NCBI RefSeq assembly: GCF_026914185.1
Contig: NC_070563.1
Coordinates: 7,647,001 to 7,711,000 of the forward strand
Source: Puccinia triticina
Lineage: Eukaryota > Basidiomycota > Pucciniomycetes > Pucciniales > Pucciniaceae
DNA: 64,000 bases
Direction of reading: 5' to 3'
A program made the translations under genes and the position numbers. Shown piece by piece: positions 43,964 to 54,792 of this stretch. Under the pieces are notes generated by a model. The model worked only from the letters and a program-made list of their open reading frames with translations. It did no database searches and was not told the origin of the DNA. Within the stretch, counting starts at the first letter, position 1. Every line of letters begins with the position of its first letter.

Positions 43964-44437
43964 GAACTTTTTGATAGGATCATGAATGAGCCAGATCCAG
44001 AGCTCTCTCCAACAAAGGAGTCAGCAGCACGTCCAGCTACCCCCTCTAAGGTCCCTGGATCTCAGTCTAAGGTCAGGTTCAAGCGCGAGGTTTCTTGCAA
44101 TCACCCTGACGCAGTTGTTGGGCTGGTCAAGAAGATTTTCGATCTCCCCGTGACTACAACTGTTGGGGAGATCTGTTCTGTTTCCCTGGCCGTCTCGGAG
44201 GAACTTTTTGATAGGATCATGAATGAGCCAGATCCAGAGCTCTCTCCAACAAAGGAGTCAGCAGCACGTCCAGCTACCCCCTCTAAGGTCCCTGGATCTC
44301 AGTCTAAGGTCAGGTTCAAGCGCGAGGTTTCTTGCAATCACCCTGACGCAGTTGTTGGGCTGGTCAAGAAGATTTTCGATCTCCCCGTGACTACAACTGT
44401 TGGGGAGATCTGTTCTGTTTCCCTGGCCGTCTCGGAC
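43964..44437 (+). repeat. Perfect tandem duplication, 237 bases x 2
   Basis: 43964-44200 is repeated at 44201-44437 with no difference seen until the last bases (TCGGAG versus TCGGAC). It is exactly 79 codons, so the frame is kept. Identity implies a very recent event. Confidence 0.92.
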
Positions 44438-45052
44438 AGTGTAAAGAAATGGGTTTCTCGACAGGTGGGAGCCGAGGATTTGAGGGTTAATTTGGGCACT
44501 CTGTCCAAAGGAATTGACCTGGAGGAAGGATTTGACCCAAGTCTCTACTTGTGTCCTCTCGGATACCTCAACTGCAGTGTTGGAGAAGGCAAAACAATCT
44601 TGTTGCCATTAGTCAATTTGGGTTCACAGTTAAATCTCATCTCGGATTCTCTAGCGGTGAAATTAAATCTCACTCCACAGGTGAACTTTAGTTCGGCAGT
44701 CTATGGGATCAATAATCAGGCGTGTGAGCTTATTGGCATTGCCGAAGACGTGCCAATCTGTGCCAATCCGCGTGGGACGCTCTATCGTGGGATACTGCCA
44801 TTTCTGGATTACCCGGGCTGATGGGCCGTTCATTCTAGGCCGCCCGTTCTTGATGGATTTTAGGGCCACTTTGATGGTCTCACCTACTGCAGGCGAGCGG
44901 ATTATTTTGCCTGACTCAAGTGGCAGGAACATTGAAGTAACTCTCTGCCCAATCGATAAAGGGAGATGGGAGCAGGAATTTTCAGCTAACGGTCAGAAGG
45001 GCGTCTTGGTTCATTGTGGACGCTTGGAAGAAGTCCTTAGAGACAATCAGCA

Positions 45053-45059
45053 TTTTTTA
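45053..45059 (+). promoter_or_regulatory. Putative -1 frameshift heptamer, Ty3-B
   Basis: T TTT TTA in the protease frame (codons CAT TTT TTA) directly before TGA 45060-45062. Slippage by -1 enters the frame of the pre-RT linker, although here that frame hits a TGA after 15 codons. Confidence 0.6.
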
Positions 45060-45339
45060 TGAATGAAGTCAATCCACTTGCCCACAGTCTTAATTTAGGG
45101 TCTTGACTTCTCACTGGCAGATTGACTTCTGATCAAGAGGCCTATCATCTCATTTCTCATTCAGTTTCATCGGTTCCACTTTCCTCAAAAGACTCAAATA
45201 AGAATCATCAAAATCAAAAACATCAAGAAAATTGTGAAAACCCTAAAAACATTGGTTCCGCTTCTTTCAGCTCTCTGGTCCCTCATTTCGACCAGTTTTT
45301 TTCTCTCAATTCTTCAAAAGGCGGGCGACTAGTTTGCGG

Positions 45340-46620
45340 CAAGCAGCATGGATGTTCCGCAGGGGCACAAAGCGTCAAAGTAAGTTCCCCTCCATGTATG
45401 CATCTCTGGGTAGATACTACTACATCGTCAAAAACACTATCTCGTGCCACGCTCGTGAGAAACTCTTGGGACCCCAATCTTTCTCCCACTTTAGGAGACC
45501 CCTCTTCTCAGCAACATTGTCTCCGCAATGAGAATAAACTACCTTCCAACTCTTGTCTCCGCAATGAGAATAAACTACCCTCACTTTGCAATAAGGTGGT
45601 TTGGTTTCAGAAACACTGGGCCGCTACGCTAACCATAGCGGTTAGCGTAGCGTAGCGCAGCGCAAATGTGCTATTTTTTAGCATAGCGTTGGCGCAATTG
45701 CACGCATATGCGCTAACGCTACGCGCACGCAGTGCGCAGCTATTTTAGCTGATAGCGTAGCGTTAGCGCAGATGCGCGCAATTGCGCTAACGCTACACAT
45801 GCAGGGCGCAAAAGAGCGCGCGCTACGCTGCGCTACAGCGCCTTTAGCGGGAAAAAAGGGCTTTTTTCCGCTAAAAGCGCTGTAGCGTAGCGCAGCGTAG
45901 CGTAGCGACTGTAGCGGCGTGCTAACGCTAACAAAGAATTGGCGCGCTGTTAGCGCTGCTGAAAATTAGCGCAGCGTAGCGGCGCTAACAGCGCGCCAAC
46001 ACTATGCAAAATAGATGGGCGCTTTTTGCCGCTACGCTAACGTGTAGCGTAGCGTAGCGACCCAGTGTTGGTTTCAGGATGGCCAGCTTGACGATCCCAG
46101 TAAGACCGGTCCTCAAGACGTGCCACAGGCTGGAGGGTTGTCTGAATTCCCGGTGCTGGAGGATTCAGGTATTCCGTGGAGGGGGGAGAACTAGAAGTAA
46201 ATTCTCTCCATGTGTGCACCTCCAGGCTAGATGCTGCCTTGTTGAAAACTCTACCGCACACCACTGTTGTGAGCCTCAAGCGATCCCCCTTCCTTTCTTT
46301 CGTCTCAGGTGGTCAACCATCCCACCAAACCTTGACCACAAAGGCCTTAGCCCCGAGTAGGGAACCCTTTGATGTTTTCTCAGTTCCTTCCGGTCATTTG
46401 ACCGCCCCTCAGCAAAATTGGGATCACTTGTTTCAGGACCGTCTCCAAAACAAGGATAAAATACAGCAGCATTGGATGGAGGTATTTTGGTGTTCCGCGG
46501 AGGTGGGAGGAACTAGAAGTAAGTTCTCTCCATGCGTGCACCTCCGGGCTAGATGCCGCCTTGCCAAAAACCCTACAAATCGCCACACTTGTGAGCCGCC
46601 CTCTACTTTTTGGTTTGTCT
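45340..46620 (+). repeat. Three direct repeats of about 130 bases in the Ty3-B linker
   Basis: Units near 45343-45480, 46160-46300 and 46485-46615 share GTTCCGC.GGGG..GAA.TAGAAGTAA.TTC.CTCCATG.GTGCACCTCCGGGCTAGATGC. The middle region also holds the MITE at 45611-46069. Together they form the poorly conserved linker between protease and RT, which is much longer than in Ty3-C. Confidence 0.6.
45611..46069. mobile_element. 459-base hAT-like MITE of TAGCG repeats
   Basis: Ends AAACACTGGGCCGCTACGC and inverted AACACTGGGTCGCTACGC, flanked by the perfect 8-base duplication GGTTTCAG (45603-45610 and 46070-46077). The interior is almost only GCGTAGCG, CGCTAACG and related motifs. Its style matches 27183-27811 but the termini differ. 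Confidence 0.85.
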
Positions 46621-46868
46621 TTTGCAGATAAGGCACCATTTGATAACCTGTCGGAGTTTCCAACTTGGCGTTTGCTTCATCACGGGCTGGATCATTGGTC
46701 GCAGTCCGCTCTTCTGGGGGCGTGGAAGGCGGGCAAGTGTGTGGCGTTTGCAGCCAAATACAAGCCGGTAAACTAGCCAATGCCGCAAGGGCTAAACCCC
46801 CCCCTTCAACAACCCCCTCTGTCTCAAGATCCTTACCGCCCTCTGCCTCTCTCTTTGGCAGGCCCCTT

Positions 46869-49111
46869 TGTTGAGGGACACCAGGGACTGAAACTGAAGG
46901 GCTACCGGTGCTCATGGACGGGGGCTTGACAGTGAAGATATATATATTAGATTCAGTAAGTAAAAGAGCCAGATAGTGAGAGCCGGTAGACTGTAGTAAT
47001 GGGCTGCTTGGTAGAAGCATATCTATGTACAAGAATACAACAACTACATACGGGCTACACCATCTCAACATCCCCCCTTGCTGATAACCAAGCTATATCA
47101 GTACTGCTAAGAAAATTGAAAAGATGGAAATTGTACTACTAGAAGCTAAGAAAAACCAGTGGTAGTAGAATAACCATGAAGTAGGCTAAAGTGTGGCTGT
47201 AGCGTACTGAGAAATAAAAAAAAAATTGATAGCTATTGAGGATCAGTTACTTGTAGATCACGTTGACTTTGTTGTTGTCGTCGTAAGAACCTGATTCATA
47301 GTCGCCCAGCTTGACAGCGGTGGCGGCGCCAGCTTTGGTTTTTCCGAAGTTCTTTGGTTTAGGACAATCATTGGATCAATGCCCGCTTTTTCCGCAGTTT
47401 GAACAGGCAATACGTTTGTTATAGGCGAAGGAAGCAGAGGCCAGATTGGTAGCTTTGTTGCCGTTCAAGCTGACTTCGTGGGCTTCCATTGCACCAAGGA
47501 CGTCGTCAAGCGACATTTCCGTCGCAGTGTAGACAATAGCATCCCAAACGTTAGACCAAGACGAGTCGAGTCCTCCAACAAGACGGTCGGCAATTTGACA
47601 ATTGGTCAGGGGTTCTTTGACCGTCAAGAGATCGTCGGCTGCTACGCGCACGTGGCTGATCCACAGAGCAATTGGCTCGTTTGGGTCATGACAAGCGGTC
47701 CAAAATGCCTTGTGGAGGCACATACAACAAGCCCTAGTATTTTTCTCATAGGCATTGACGATGGTTGAGAAAAGACAAGAAGCCGGTTTAACTTTGTGAT
47801 AACGCTGGGAAAGCGGATCGGAGAGGGTCAGCCAAATAGTATGACAAGCTAGATCCAAGAGTGAGTCCCAATTGGAGGCTATTTCTTTTGGGTTGTAGCC
47901 TTTGGTGAAATTGGCCGAGCGAACCGCCGAGGTGTCCAGTTTAGTGTCTTCTTTCGGAAGAGTGAGTGTGCCTTTGACTATGTCCAGGCCTGGTGTTCTG
48001 CATTCCAAGGACGCCTTCAAGTCGATTGCACCATTGAGGTAAAACAGCCTTGGTGCCGTCCAAGGTTGCAATCAATGAGAGTATGGAGGATACGTTTTGA
48101 ACTTGACAGAAGTTAGACATGCTGGTCAATACAATGGAAGATGCAATCAAGTGATTGGAAATTTTATCAAAGGCCAGCGGCAAGTTTTGATTTGGATTCC
48201 GGGAGGATGAAGATGAGGGGTTGAAGCAATGTTACTTAAAGAACCCTGATGATTTTATTACTGAGAAACAAAAAAGCCAAATCTAGACGACAACAAGGAG
48301 TTAGATGAGATGAGATTAAGAACTAGAGCAGTGATAGACAGAAATAGCATACCCGATGATTGAGATGTATAGATAGCAAACAACTAGAAAAGGTAGACAA
48401 AGGACAGGACACAGAAGGAGGGAAGGACTGAGAGTGATATGAGACAGGTTTAGTGATTGATAGAGAAGGGATGAAGAGATAAAGAAAGGGGCCAAAAGAT
48501 GGTCGAGTTTTCTTCTCACCAAGATGGAGCAAGGACGAGACGTCCAAGAGAAGAAGAGATTGGCTTTGAGTTGCCAAATAGCGATTCAATGAATCAAAGA
48601 AGACCAATGTTGTCTTTAGGCGAGGAGTATTGCAGAGATTGAGTCAAGGGTTTTTTTTTGAAGGGAAAAGAAAAAAAGGAATAGGGGGATGGATTTTTGT
48701 CGGCGGGTTGAGAAGGAAGGGATGACTGAAGAAGCGGCAGAGACTGACTTCGAGTGAGCTTTTTGATCCTGATCGTCTAGGTTTGAGTAAGTGATATTCA
48801 GATCTCAAGTGTTCCGCAGCTATAGGTTTTGCGGGCAGATACGCGCAGTTGCCAGGGATGGTTTTTGAGTTTCAACATTACTGAGCAAGACTAAGAGGGT
48901 CTCATAACCTGTTGAGGGACACCAGGGACTGAAACTGAAGGGCTACCGGTGCTCACGGACGGGGGCTTGACAGTGAAGATATATATATTAGATTCAGTAA
49001 GTAAAAGAGCCAGATAGTGAGAGCCGGTAGACTTTAGTAATGGGCTGCTTGGTAGAAGCATATCTATGTACAAGAATACAACAACTACATACGGGCTACA
49101 CCATCTCAACA
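46869..49111 (-). mobile_element. Gag-only copia-type mini-retrotransposon
   Basis: Two 202-base LTRs (46869-47070 and 48910-49111) differ at about two bases. The 5-base duplication CCCTT is perfect (46864-46868 and 49112-49116). On the minus strand the 5' LTR is followed by GGTTATGAGACC, resembling a copia primer-binding site. A purine tract (GGGGGGA) lies at the other end before the 3' LTR. Between them is only a Gag with zinc knuckle and no pol, so it would depend on enzymes from another copia element. It sits in Ty3-B pol: removing it restores GPFVPKGRVTEERL. Confidence 0.9.
47270..48183 (-). pseudogene. Gag of the gag-only element
   Basis: Minus strand. The N-terminal part (FDKISNHLIASSIVLTSMSN, about 48175) shifts frame near 48050 into YLNGAIDLKASLECRTPGLD. 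It then runs through a copia-type Gag (ASNWDSLLDLACHTIW; ADRLVGGLDSSWSNVWDAIV) to the zinc knuckle CSNCGKSGH. A TGA follows the knuckle His (near 47374), then SNDCPKPKNFGK continues to about 47270. So two lesions are visible: one frameshift and one stop where Arg CGA or Trp would fit. Confidence 0.75.
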
Positions 49112-50773
49112 CCCTTTGTCCCAAAAGGGCGCGTCACTGAAGAGCGCCTTACCGTGGTATGGAGACACAAATTCCCCGGGATGAGCCCATCAATTTTTGC
49201 GTCTCAGATGTGATTGGCCTGCTGAACCTGGACATCAACGGCTGCAGATACCTAGTTACCCTACATATAAATTTTGCGCGCCAATGCAGCACAGAAGAAA
49301 TGTTCCAGAGAAGCTCATGGGTTGGATTTGACACCTCAAAACAGCTCTTGGGAAGGTTCCAACTTACCTGCGCTGTGACCATGCACTGGAGTATACTAAA
49401 AGCCTAAAACCCCAACTCAAGGTGATTGGTACAACTCTAGCACTAGTGACACCTTACTCGCCGGAGCAGAACAGGGAAGGTGAACATGTAAACAGGACCC
49501 TTGGAGACATGGCTAGAAAATTGCTTTACGCCAGTGAGTTGTCTAGCAAATGGTGGGTGACAGCTGTGCACCTCCACAATCATCTGCCTAATAGCCAGAC
49601 TGGAGACAAGACCCCTCTTGAGCTCCTGTACAAGACAAAACCAATTGCGGCCACCCTCTTCCTGTTTGGGGCTAGAGCCATTATCCATATCCCAAAGGAA
49701 CAGAGAAAAAAGCTTGAAAAGACAGTGTGTGAAGGCCAACTCCTTGGTTATCCCGCCTTGGGTGCTGGGTGGATTTTTTGGGTCCCAAGTGAAAGGCTCA
49801 TGGTTCACTTGATCTCAGTAAACTTTCTGGATTTCCAGAAGCTTCCTGTCAATTGACTGTCAACAAAACCAGCCTCGGATCTTGTAGCTGCGCCTGAACC
49901 AGTAGCTGAAGGTCAAGCTGATCTTATTCTAAAGCAAATTATGCTTTGACTGGGAGAAGAAAAGACAACGGAGATAGCGGAAGAGGAACACCGGCAAATG
50001 TCCTTATTATCGACTGATGAAGAACACAACTTCCCAAAAACCATCAAACAAGCTCTAGCCGTTTCTGATGCCCATCTTTGGTGTGAAGCTGCGGAGTATG
50101 AGATGATGAAGTTTGGTCAGCTGGAGGTGTGGATTCCAACAAATCCTCCAAAAGCCTGCAAAGCGCTGGGAGCGCGCTGGGTGTTTTCAATCAAAAGAAA
50201 ACCTGATGGTTCCGTCAACAAATAAAGAGCTTGGTATGTCACTAAAGGCTTCAACCAGCAACTGGGTCTTGACTACAATGAGACCTGCACTCTGACTGCT
50301 TTGATCAACACCCTCAGGCTGCTCATATCCTTGGTGATTTCCAACAATCTCCATGCAGCAATGTTTGACATGAGTTCCGTGTACCTGCATAGCCCAATTG
50401 AGGAAGAGGAGTATATACAACCTCCGGTTGAGATCACTCCCTCACTCAAGGGAAATTTTATGCGGCTCAAGAAGGTGTTATACGGAACCAAGCAGGCGGC
50501 ACGCTGCTGGTGGAAATTTTTCCAACAAACAGTGGTGGAGGCGAGCTTGGTTTTGAGGCCAGTGAAATGGAACCGTCCCTTTATCTTTTTCGCCGACAGA
50601 GCCAATTCATCATTATATGGCTTCACGTTAATGATGTATTTGTGGTATCTTCTGACAGAAGCTTGCTGAATGAACTTTGCAGTGGAATGGAGCGGCAACT
50701 TGAGATAAAATGGTCCAATAACATTCAGCATCTAGTTGGAATTGAATTCACCCTAAGTTGGCCCACAGCTCAT

Positions 50774-51096
50774 GTTGAGCTACTTGTTCCTGTTTCTCAT
50801 GTTTCATCTGCTTCCCACATTTCATTCACCTTTCACATCTATTTCACAGATTTTATGTAGACTACCTGAGGCAGCAGTCGTGGAAGGACCTTTCATCATC
50901 CTTCCATGAACCTCAACAACCATCCACATCCTGTGCCTGCTGTCCTCAGGTAGGTAGTTTGTCTTCTTGTTTTCCTTTCTCTTTTCTTTTCCTCTCATCA
51001 TGTTCTCAGTCTGACTGCAATTCACATCATCCTTCCACGAACCTTGACCACCATCCACATCCTGTGCCTGCTGTCCTCAGCTCTTTGCCCGCTCTT
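50774..51096. mobile_element. 323-base insertion in copia-B RT
   Basis: The target GCTCAT is repeated on both sides (50768-50773 and 51097-51102), and removing one copy with the insert joins WPTAH to QLRLTQSV in frame. Inside, a 56-base segment (CATCATCCTTCCA.GAACCT...GTGCCTGCTGTCCTCAG) occurs twice, 132 bases apart, next to CTACCTGAGG / CCTCAGGTAG inverted pieces. Type of element unknown. Confidence 0.65.
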
Positions 51097-51479
51097 GCTC
51101 ATCAGCTCAGGCTAACTCAATCGGTCATGGCAAAGCAAATAGTTGAATCCTATGACCGGAAGACCTTTGCGCATCACTGCCCGCTACCAGAGACGGATCT
51201 GGAAAGTTTCTCAGGTGATCCAGTTGATCAAACTGGGTACAGATTGGTCATAGGATTGCTAATGTACCTAGCATGTGGAAATCGGCCGGATCTATCTTGC
51301 GCGGTGAACTTGTTGGCAAGATTCTTGGCGGCACCTTTGGAGGATCATTGGATGGCACTCAACTGGTTGATTGGCTACTTGAGACGGATGGCGGATAGGG
51401 CCCTTGTGTCCTTGTGTACAGAGCAGGGAACAGCGACGTGGATCTCTGGACGGTGTGGAACTCTCACGCAGGGCGTAAG

Positions 51480-52680
51480 CAGAGCTTGGAGGGGATATGC
51501 AAAATGTCACAGGAAAAGACAAAATACACGGGTGCTTGAAGGGCTGCCCTCCTGTAATTAAGCTCTAGGAGATACACTATTATTTTAGTGTGACGCAATC
51601 TTCCTGAATTTTAAGCTATTTAAATCTTGTTACTATTTTAAACCTTGTAATATGTAATTTTGATGTAATGTTATAGTTGAGAAGAGTTTGGCGTGATGAG
51701 CACTGCAAAAATAACTTGGTCAGCTGCTTGCAATTGACACGCAGGATACTTGAGTCAAGCTGCCATTGTAACTCCACCTGGATGCACAAGTGCCTTTGTT
51801 GGCACAGTCACTGTGCAAGGTGCCCAGTGACTGTGCATTGAAGCTTGGGTTGAGTCAAACCTTAAGTAAGGCTGGTGTAACACCACACGCTTCCTCAGAG
51901 TTAACACATGTCAACTGCTCACAGTTGACACAGTTTTTTTTGCAGTGTGAGTACTCTGGGAGATTCCTGAACTTAAATTAACAGATTTTCGAGTCAAGTG
52001 AGAAGTTGAGGCAATACTTTGATAAGGGGGCAATTTTATAAGACAATGCTTGATGGGGGCAATTTTGAAGTGATGTTGCTGAATAATATCAATTATCATT
52101 CACTAGTGCAAGCATGAGGGGGAAAGAAAACAAGAAGGGGCAAAAGTGGCCTACTTTTATGGGAAAAATAACGTCTGAGAGTGATTTATAATGTAGTGAA
52201 ATAAACGTACTAATAGGGAATGCTGTTCAATGTAATGTGAAATAAATTTATCAGTTGGGAAAGATTTACATATGTAATGAAAACAATTACCCCTTTTGGG
52301 TTGTGATCACTTGGCTTGGACTATTTGGGAAGGAAAATTATGTCTAAGAAATGATTTGCTACATGTGATTAAAAATCTGTGTGGGGAAATTTCCTATTGG
52401 GGAAAACATGGCCATTTAGAGGTGATTGCCAAGGCTTGAGTGATTTCTAAGTGTATTTGTGATAAATGAAACACTGAGTGAAAACAAAATTGTATGCATG
52501 TGATTTCAAGGGTGTTCAGCGCTTTTGAGCGCATTGAGATGAACAGTTCTCATGTAATTTGCATGTAATTGTCTTAAATCTTGTGAACTAATTTCTTCCA
52601 CACTTTTTGACAGTGAGTACCTAAATATAATATATATAAATGATTTTTAAATGTAATTTTAAGGAGCCTGGTCTTGATTA
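51480..52680. other. AT-rich block inside copia-B RNase H, with one MITE
   Basis: This block separates two parts of the RNase H reading. Apart from the CACTG element at 51701-51947 I see no gene, terminal repeats or target duplication, so its origin is unknown. Confidence 0.45.
51701..51947. mobile_element. 247-base MITE with CACTGCAAAAA ends
   Basis: Ends CACTGCAAAAATAACTTGGTCAG and inverted CACTGCAAAAAAAACTGTGTCAA. TGAG is repeated on both sides (51697-51700 and 51948-51951). CACT-type termini suggest a CACTA MITE. The interior contains a GCACAGTCACTGTGC palindrome. Confidence 0.75.
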
Positions 52681-53151
52681 GTCTCACCACAACGGATGCA
52701 AACTTGGGGGGTGAACATGAAAGGTTGACAACGGGGTATCTTCTCACACACGGAGGGAACAGTGTGGTGTGGGGATCAAAATGGTTTGTTGTGGCAATGT
52801 CAACTTGCGCTGCAGAATACCTATCAATTTCTGAGGGAGCTCAATAAATGGTACATTTACTCAATATCTTTGAGGAAATTGGTACCAGCCCTCAACTGTC
52901 AATTCACTGTGATAATGAATCAGCAAGACTCATTGCGACAGACAACACCTCCAGGAAGAAGACTAAATACCTGCGGAGGGCACTCTATTTTGTGAATTAC
53001 TTGATTAGGGAAAACAACATCAAGGTATTGTGGACCAGAACTCATAATCAACTTGCAGATGTCCTGAAAAAGCGACTGGGGCCGATGAAAATGACAGGCG
53101 CACTTGAACAATTGGGAGTCAGCCGGTAGTTTTTGCAATCTTGGGGGGGGG

Positions 53152-54621
53152 TGTTAGAGTACCTCCGGTAGATTCAAGGTTTCCAAGATTACATAAACTA
53201 AAACATAGCATAGTCATGAACTTAGATGCAAAACCTAACCAGTGCTTAGTCATAATCAACCAATTAGGTTTAGACTATATAACCTGTTTGGACCCACGCC
53301 TGGCTTCAATCTCTTTTCCTCACCAAGATTGGAGCCGGATTTGTCAGTGCCAAGACTGACCCCAATGGGACTGTTCCGCCCAGGTTAGTCCATGTTTCTA
53401 CTATGCAATCTTACTGAGATTGGAGCCGGATTTGTCAGTCCTGAGGCTGGCCGTGACGGTGTGGTATGCTTTATGGTATCCCATATACCAAAATCAAAAT
53501 TTTCTGCTTTTCTTTCTTATTTCTATTAGTTTTACTCTTAATCTCCCTTTTCCTCTTATCAATCACTTAATATTCCTCAAGATTCAGTTTCTAGGGACAA
53601 ATTCACCCCTAGTCTTGCCTGACAGAACACTCATAAGGGCACTCACTCAGAAGTTACATACTCTTACACACCCACAATACCCCTTACAACCTCAAACAGT
53701 TACACAATCCACATTTACAACACTTAGTTACACACCCGGTTACATACATAGCTACATACATATTTACACATAGCTGCATCATCACTTACCTACATACAGT
53801 GTACACATGCAGGCACTCATGCAGGTGCTAGCTGCATGTGATAGCTGCATGCACTAGCTGCATGCGCTAGTGGATTTTTATTGCATAACGACAGCAGGTG
53901 ACCTGGTTACAGCATGACTACACTAACATCCTGTCCTGACCAATCACACCCCCTGATTCAGCCTGCAGGTCATAACCCATAATCACATGTACAGTCCTGA
54001 CCAATCACATTCACCCATTCAGTATATGTACTAGCCAAAAACCCTCATGTACCAAGCTAAAATATCTCATGTGGAGCTCCTGAGGAGCTAAAATCCCTCA
54101 CTGTTGTCTGTAAAAGGAGGCTCTCCTCCCCTGTTGTAACTTTCCCCCAGCAGACTACCTGCACTCAGTTTCCCCTATAACAAAGTACACAACTGCTCAC
54201 TCCACAATATGTCAGTCACCCTATATTTTGGTTTTACACACATTACAAAACACTTACACACAAAATATCAACTCTACACAACACTCACATTACATAACAC
54301 AAACCTCTGAGGGGTCCTCTTTGACCAACTATCACCTGGTTGAAGTCCAGACTCCTCACTCATAACACATTTTAGCAACTTCATCGCACCTACTTTATAA
54401 CAACAGTTATCTTTTGATAACACTCCACTATCACTACTTTAAAAAACTGCCAATCTGAGATTGGTGGGCTTGTTTTAGTTTCTAGTGAACCAGGAAAGGC
54501 AGAGGTTTCCTCATACATCCCTTTCCGCACTCAGCAAAAGGTTCTCAGGAACACTTTTGAGCTTTACAACGGGACTGTTCCGCCCAGATCCCATTTGCCT
54601 TTCTCTATTGAGGCATCTTAT
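53152..54621 (+). repeat. Copia-B 3' LTR, split by a solo LTR
   Basis: It starts TGTTAGAGTACCTCCGG after the tract TTGGGGGGGGG. It is interrupted at 53460-54568 and resumes with ACGGGACTGTTCCGCCC... to GAGGCATCTTAT at 54621, where the GCCCC duplicate begins. Confidence 0.85.
53460..54568 (+). mobile_element. Solo LTR of the Ty3-C family in the copia-B 3' LTR
   Basis: TGTGGTATGC...GAGCTTTACA, 1109 bases, a diverged member sharing CTGTAAAAGGAGGCTCTC, CAGCAAAAGGTTCTCAGGAACACTTTTGAG and the end. The 4-base duplication ACGG (53456-53459 and 54569-54572) is perfect. Confidence 0.82.
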
Positions 54622-54626
54622 GCCCC

Positions 54627-54792
54627 AACCTTAGTGAAGTCAGCCTAACAAATGGGGCCTTGGTGCATTCCTCACGGCATCCATGCTTAACCAAACCTCA
54701 CAGTGAGAGCCCCCTAGGGACAGCCTTGGGCCTCTCTCACAGGTATTGCATCGTGCGGCTACTTGTACTGAGTTTGTACATCATCACCCCCA
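54627..54792 (-). pseudogene. LINE RT fragment upstream of the copia-B insertion
   Basis: Read on the minus strand, ECTKAPFVRLTSLRLGQ continues without a frame change into SLLAGILGVFTSTLGAFIKARK at 35610-35530 when copia-B and one GCCCC are skipped. A stop lies upstream. Confidence 0.7.

Larger units (their letters stand above)
43652..45062 (+). pseudogene. Ty3-B protease region
   Basis: A long frame from about 43635 (frameshifted relative to the zinc knuckle) runs to 44821 and continues in the next frame from about 44815 to TGA 45060-45062. It aligns with Ty3-C protease: LGYLNCSVGEGKTILLPLVNLGSQLNLI (Ty3-C: FMVDSGSMVNVI) and FILGRPFLMDFRATL. The catalytic motif DSGS reads NLGS, so the active-site Asp is lost. 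An internal 237-base segment is exactly duplicated. It ends DNQHFL then stop, the same ending as in Ty3-C. Confidence 0.8.
40794..49155 (+). mobile_element. Ty3-B: truncated Ty3/gypsy element with five nested insertions
   Basis: Gag, zinc knuckle, protease and the pre-RT linker of a Ty3 element are present in order and align by motif with Ty3-C. A TATA-like GATATAAGTAAG lies near 40932. The element stops at RVTEERLTVV (about 49130-49153), a segment equivalent to the residues just before RT in Ty3-C, and passes abruptly into copia-B integrase. No LTR of its own was identified at either side, so both ends are truncated. Confidence 0.75.
49155..53128 (+). pseudogene. Copia-B pol: integrase, RT, RNase H with insertions
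   Basis: Integrase starts at VSDVIGLLNLDINGCRYLVTL with the first Asp. RCDHALEY carries the second Asp and PEQNREGEHVNRT the Glu, in shifted frames. RT follows: ARWVFSIKRKPDGS, a stop, WYVTKGFNQQLG..., then VLYGTKQAARCWWKFF and, after a frameshift, WLHVNDVFV where VDD is expected, so a catalytic Asp is lost. The insert at 50774-51096 follows. CGNRPDLSCAVNLLARF continues. After an AT-rich block (about 51480-52680), RNase H resumes: TTTDANLGGEHERLTTGYL, STCAAEY, CDNESARLIA and NQLADVLKKRLG, ending near 53128. Confidence 0.8.
35617..54621 (+). mobile_element. Copia-B: 19-kb span of a copia element bloated by nested insertions
   Basis: The LTRs (35617-35973, and 53152-53459 plus 54569-54621) align over their length. 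The LINE target GCCCC is duplicated outside them (35611-35615 and 54622-54626), with one extra T before the 5' LTR. Removing copia-B rejoins an open LINE RT frame, which confirms the boundaries. Remaining own sequence is gag (36032-39134, interrupted), pol (about 49155-53128) and a purine tract before the 3' LTR. The protease and the start of integrase are missing at the Ty3-B junction. Confidence 0.85.
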
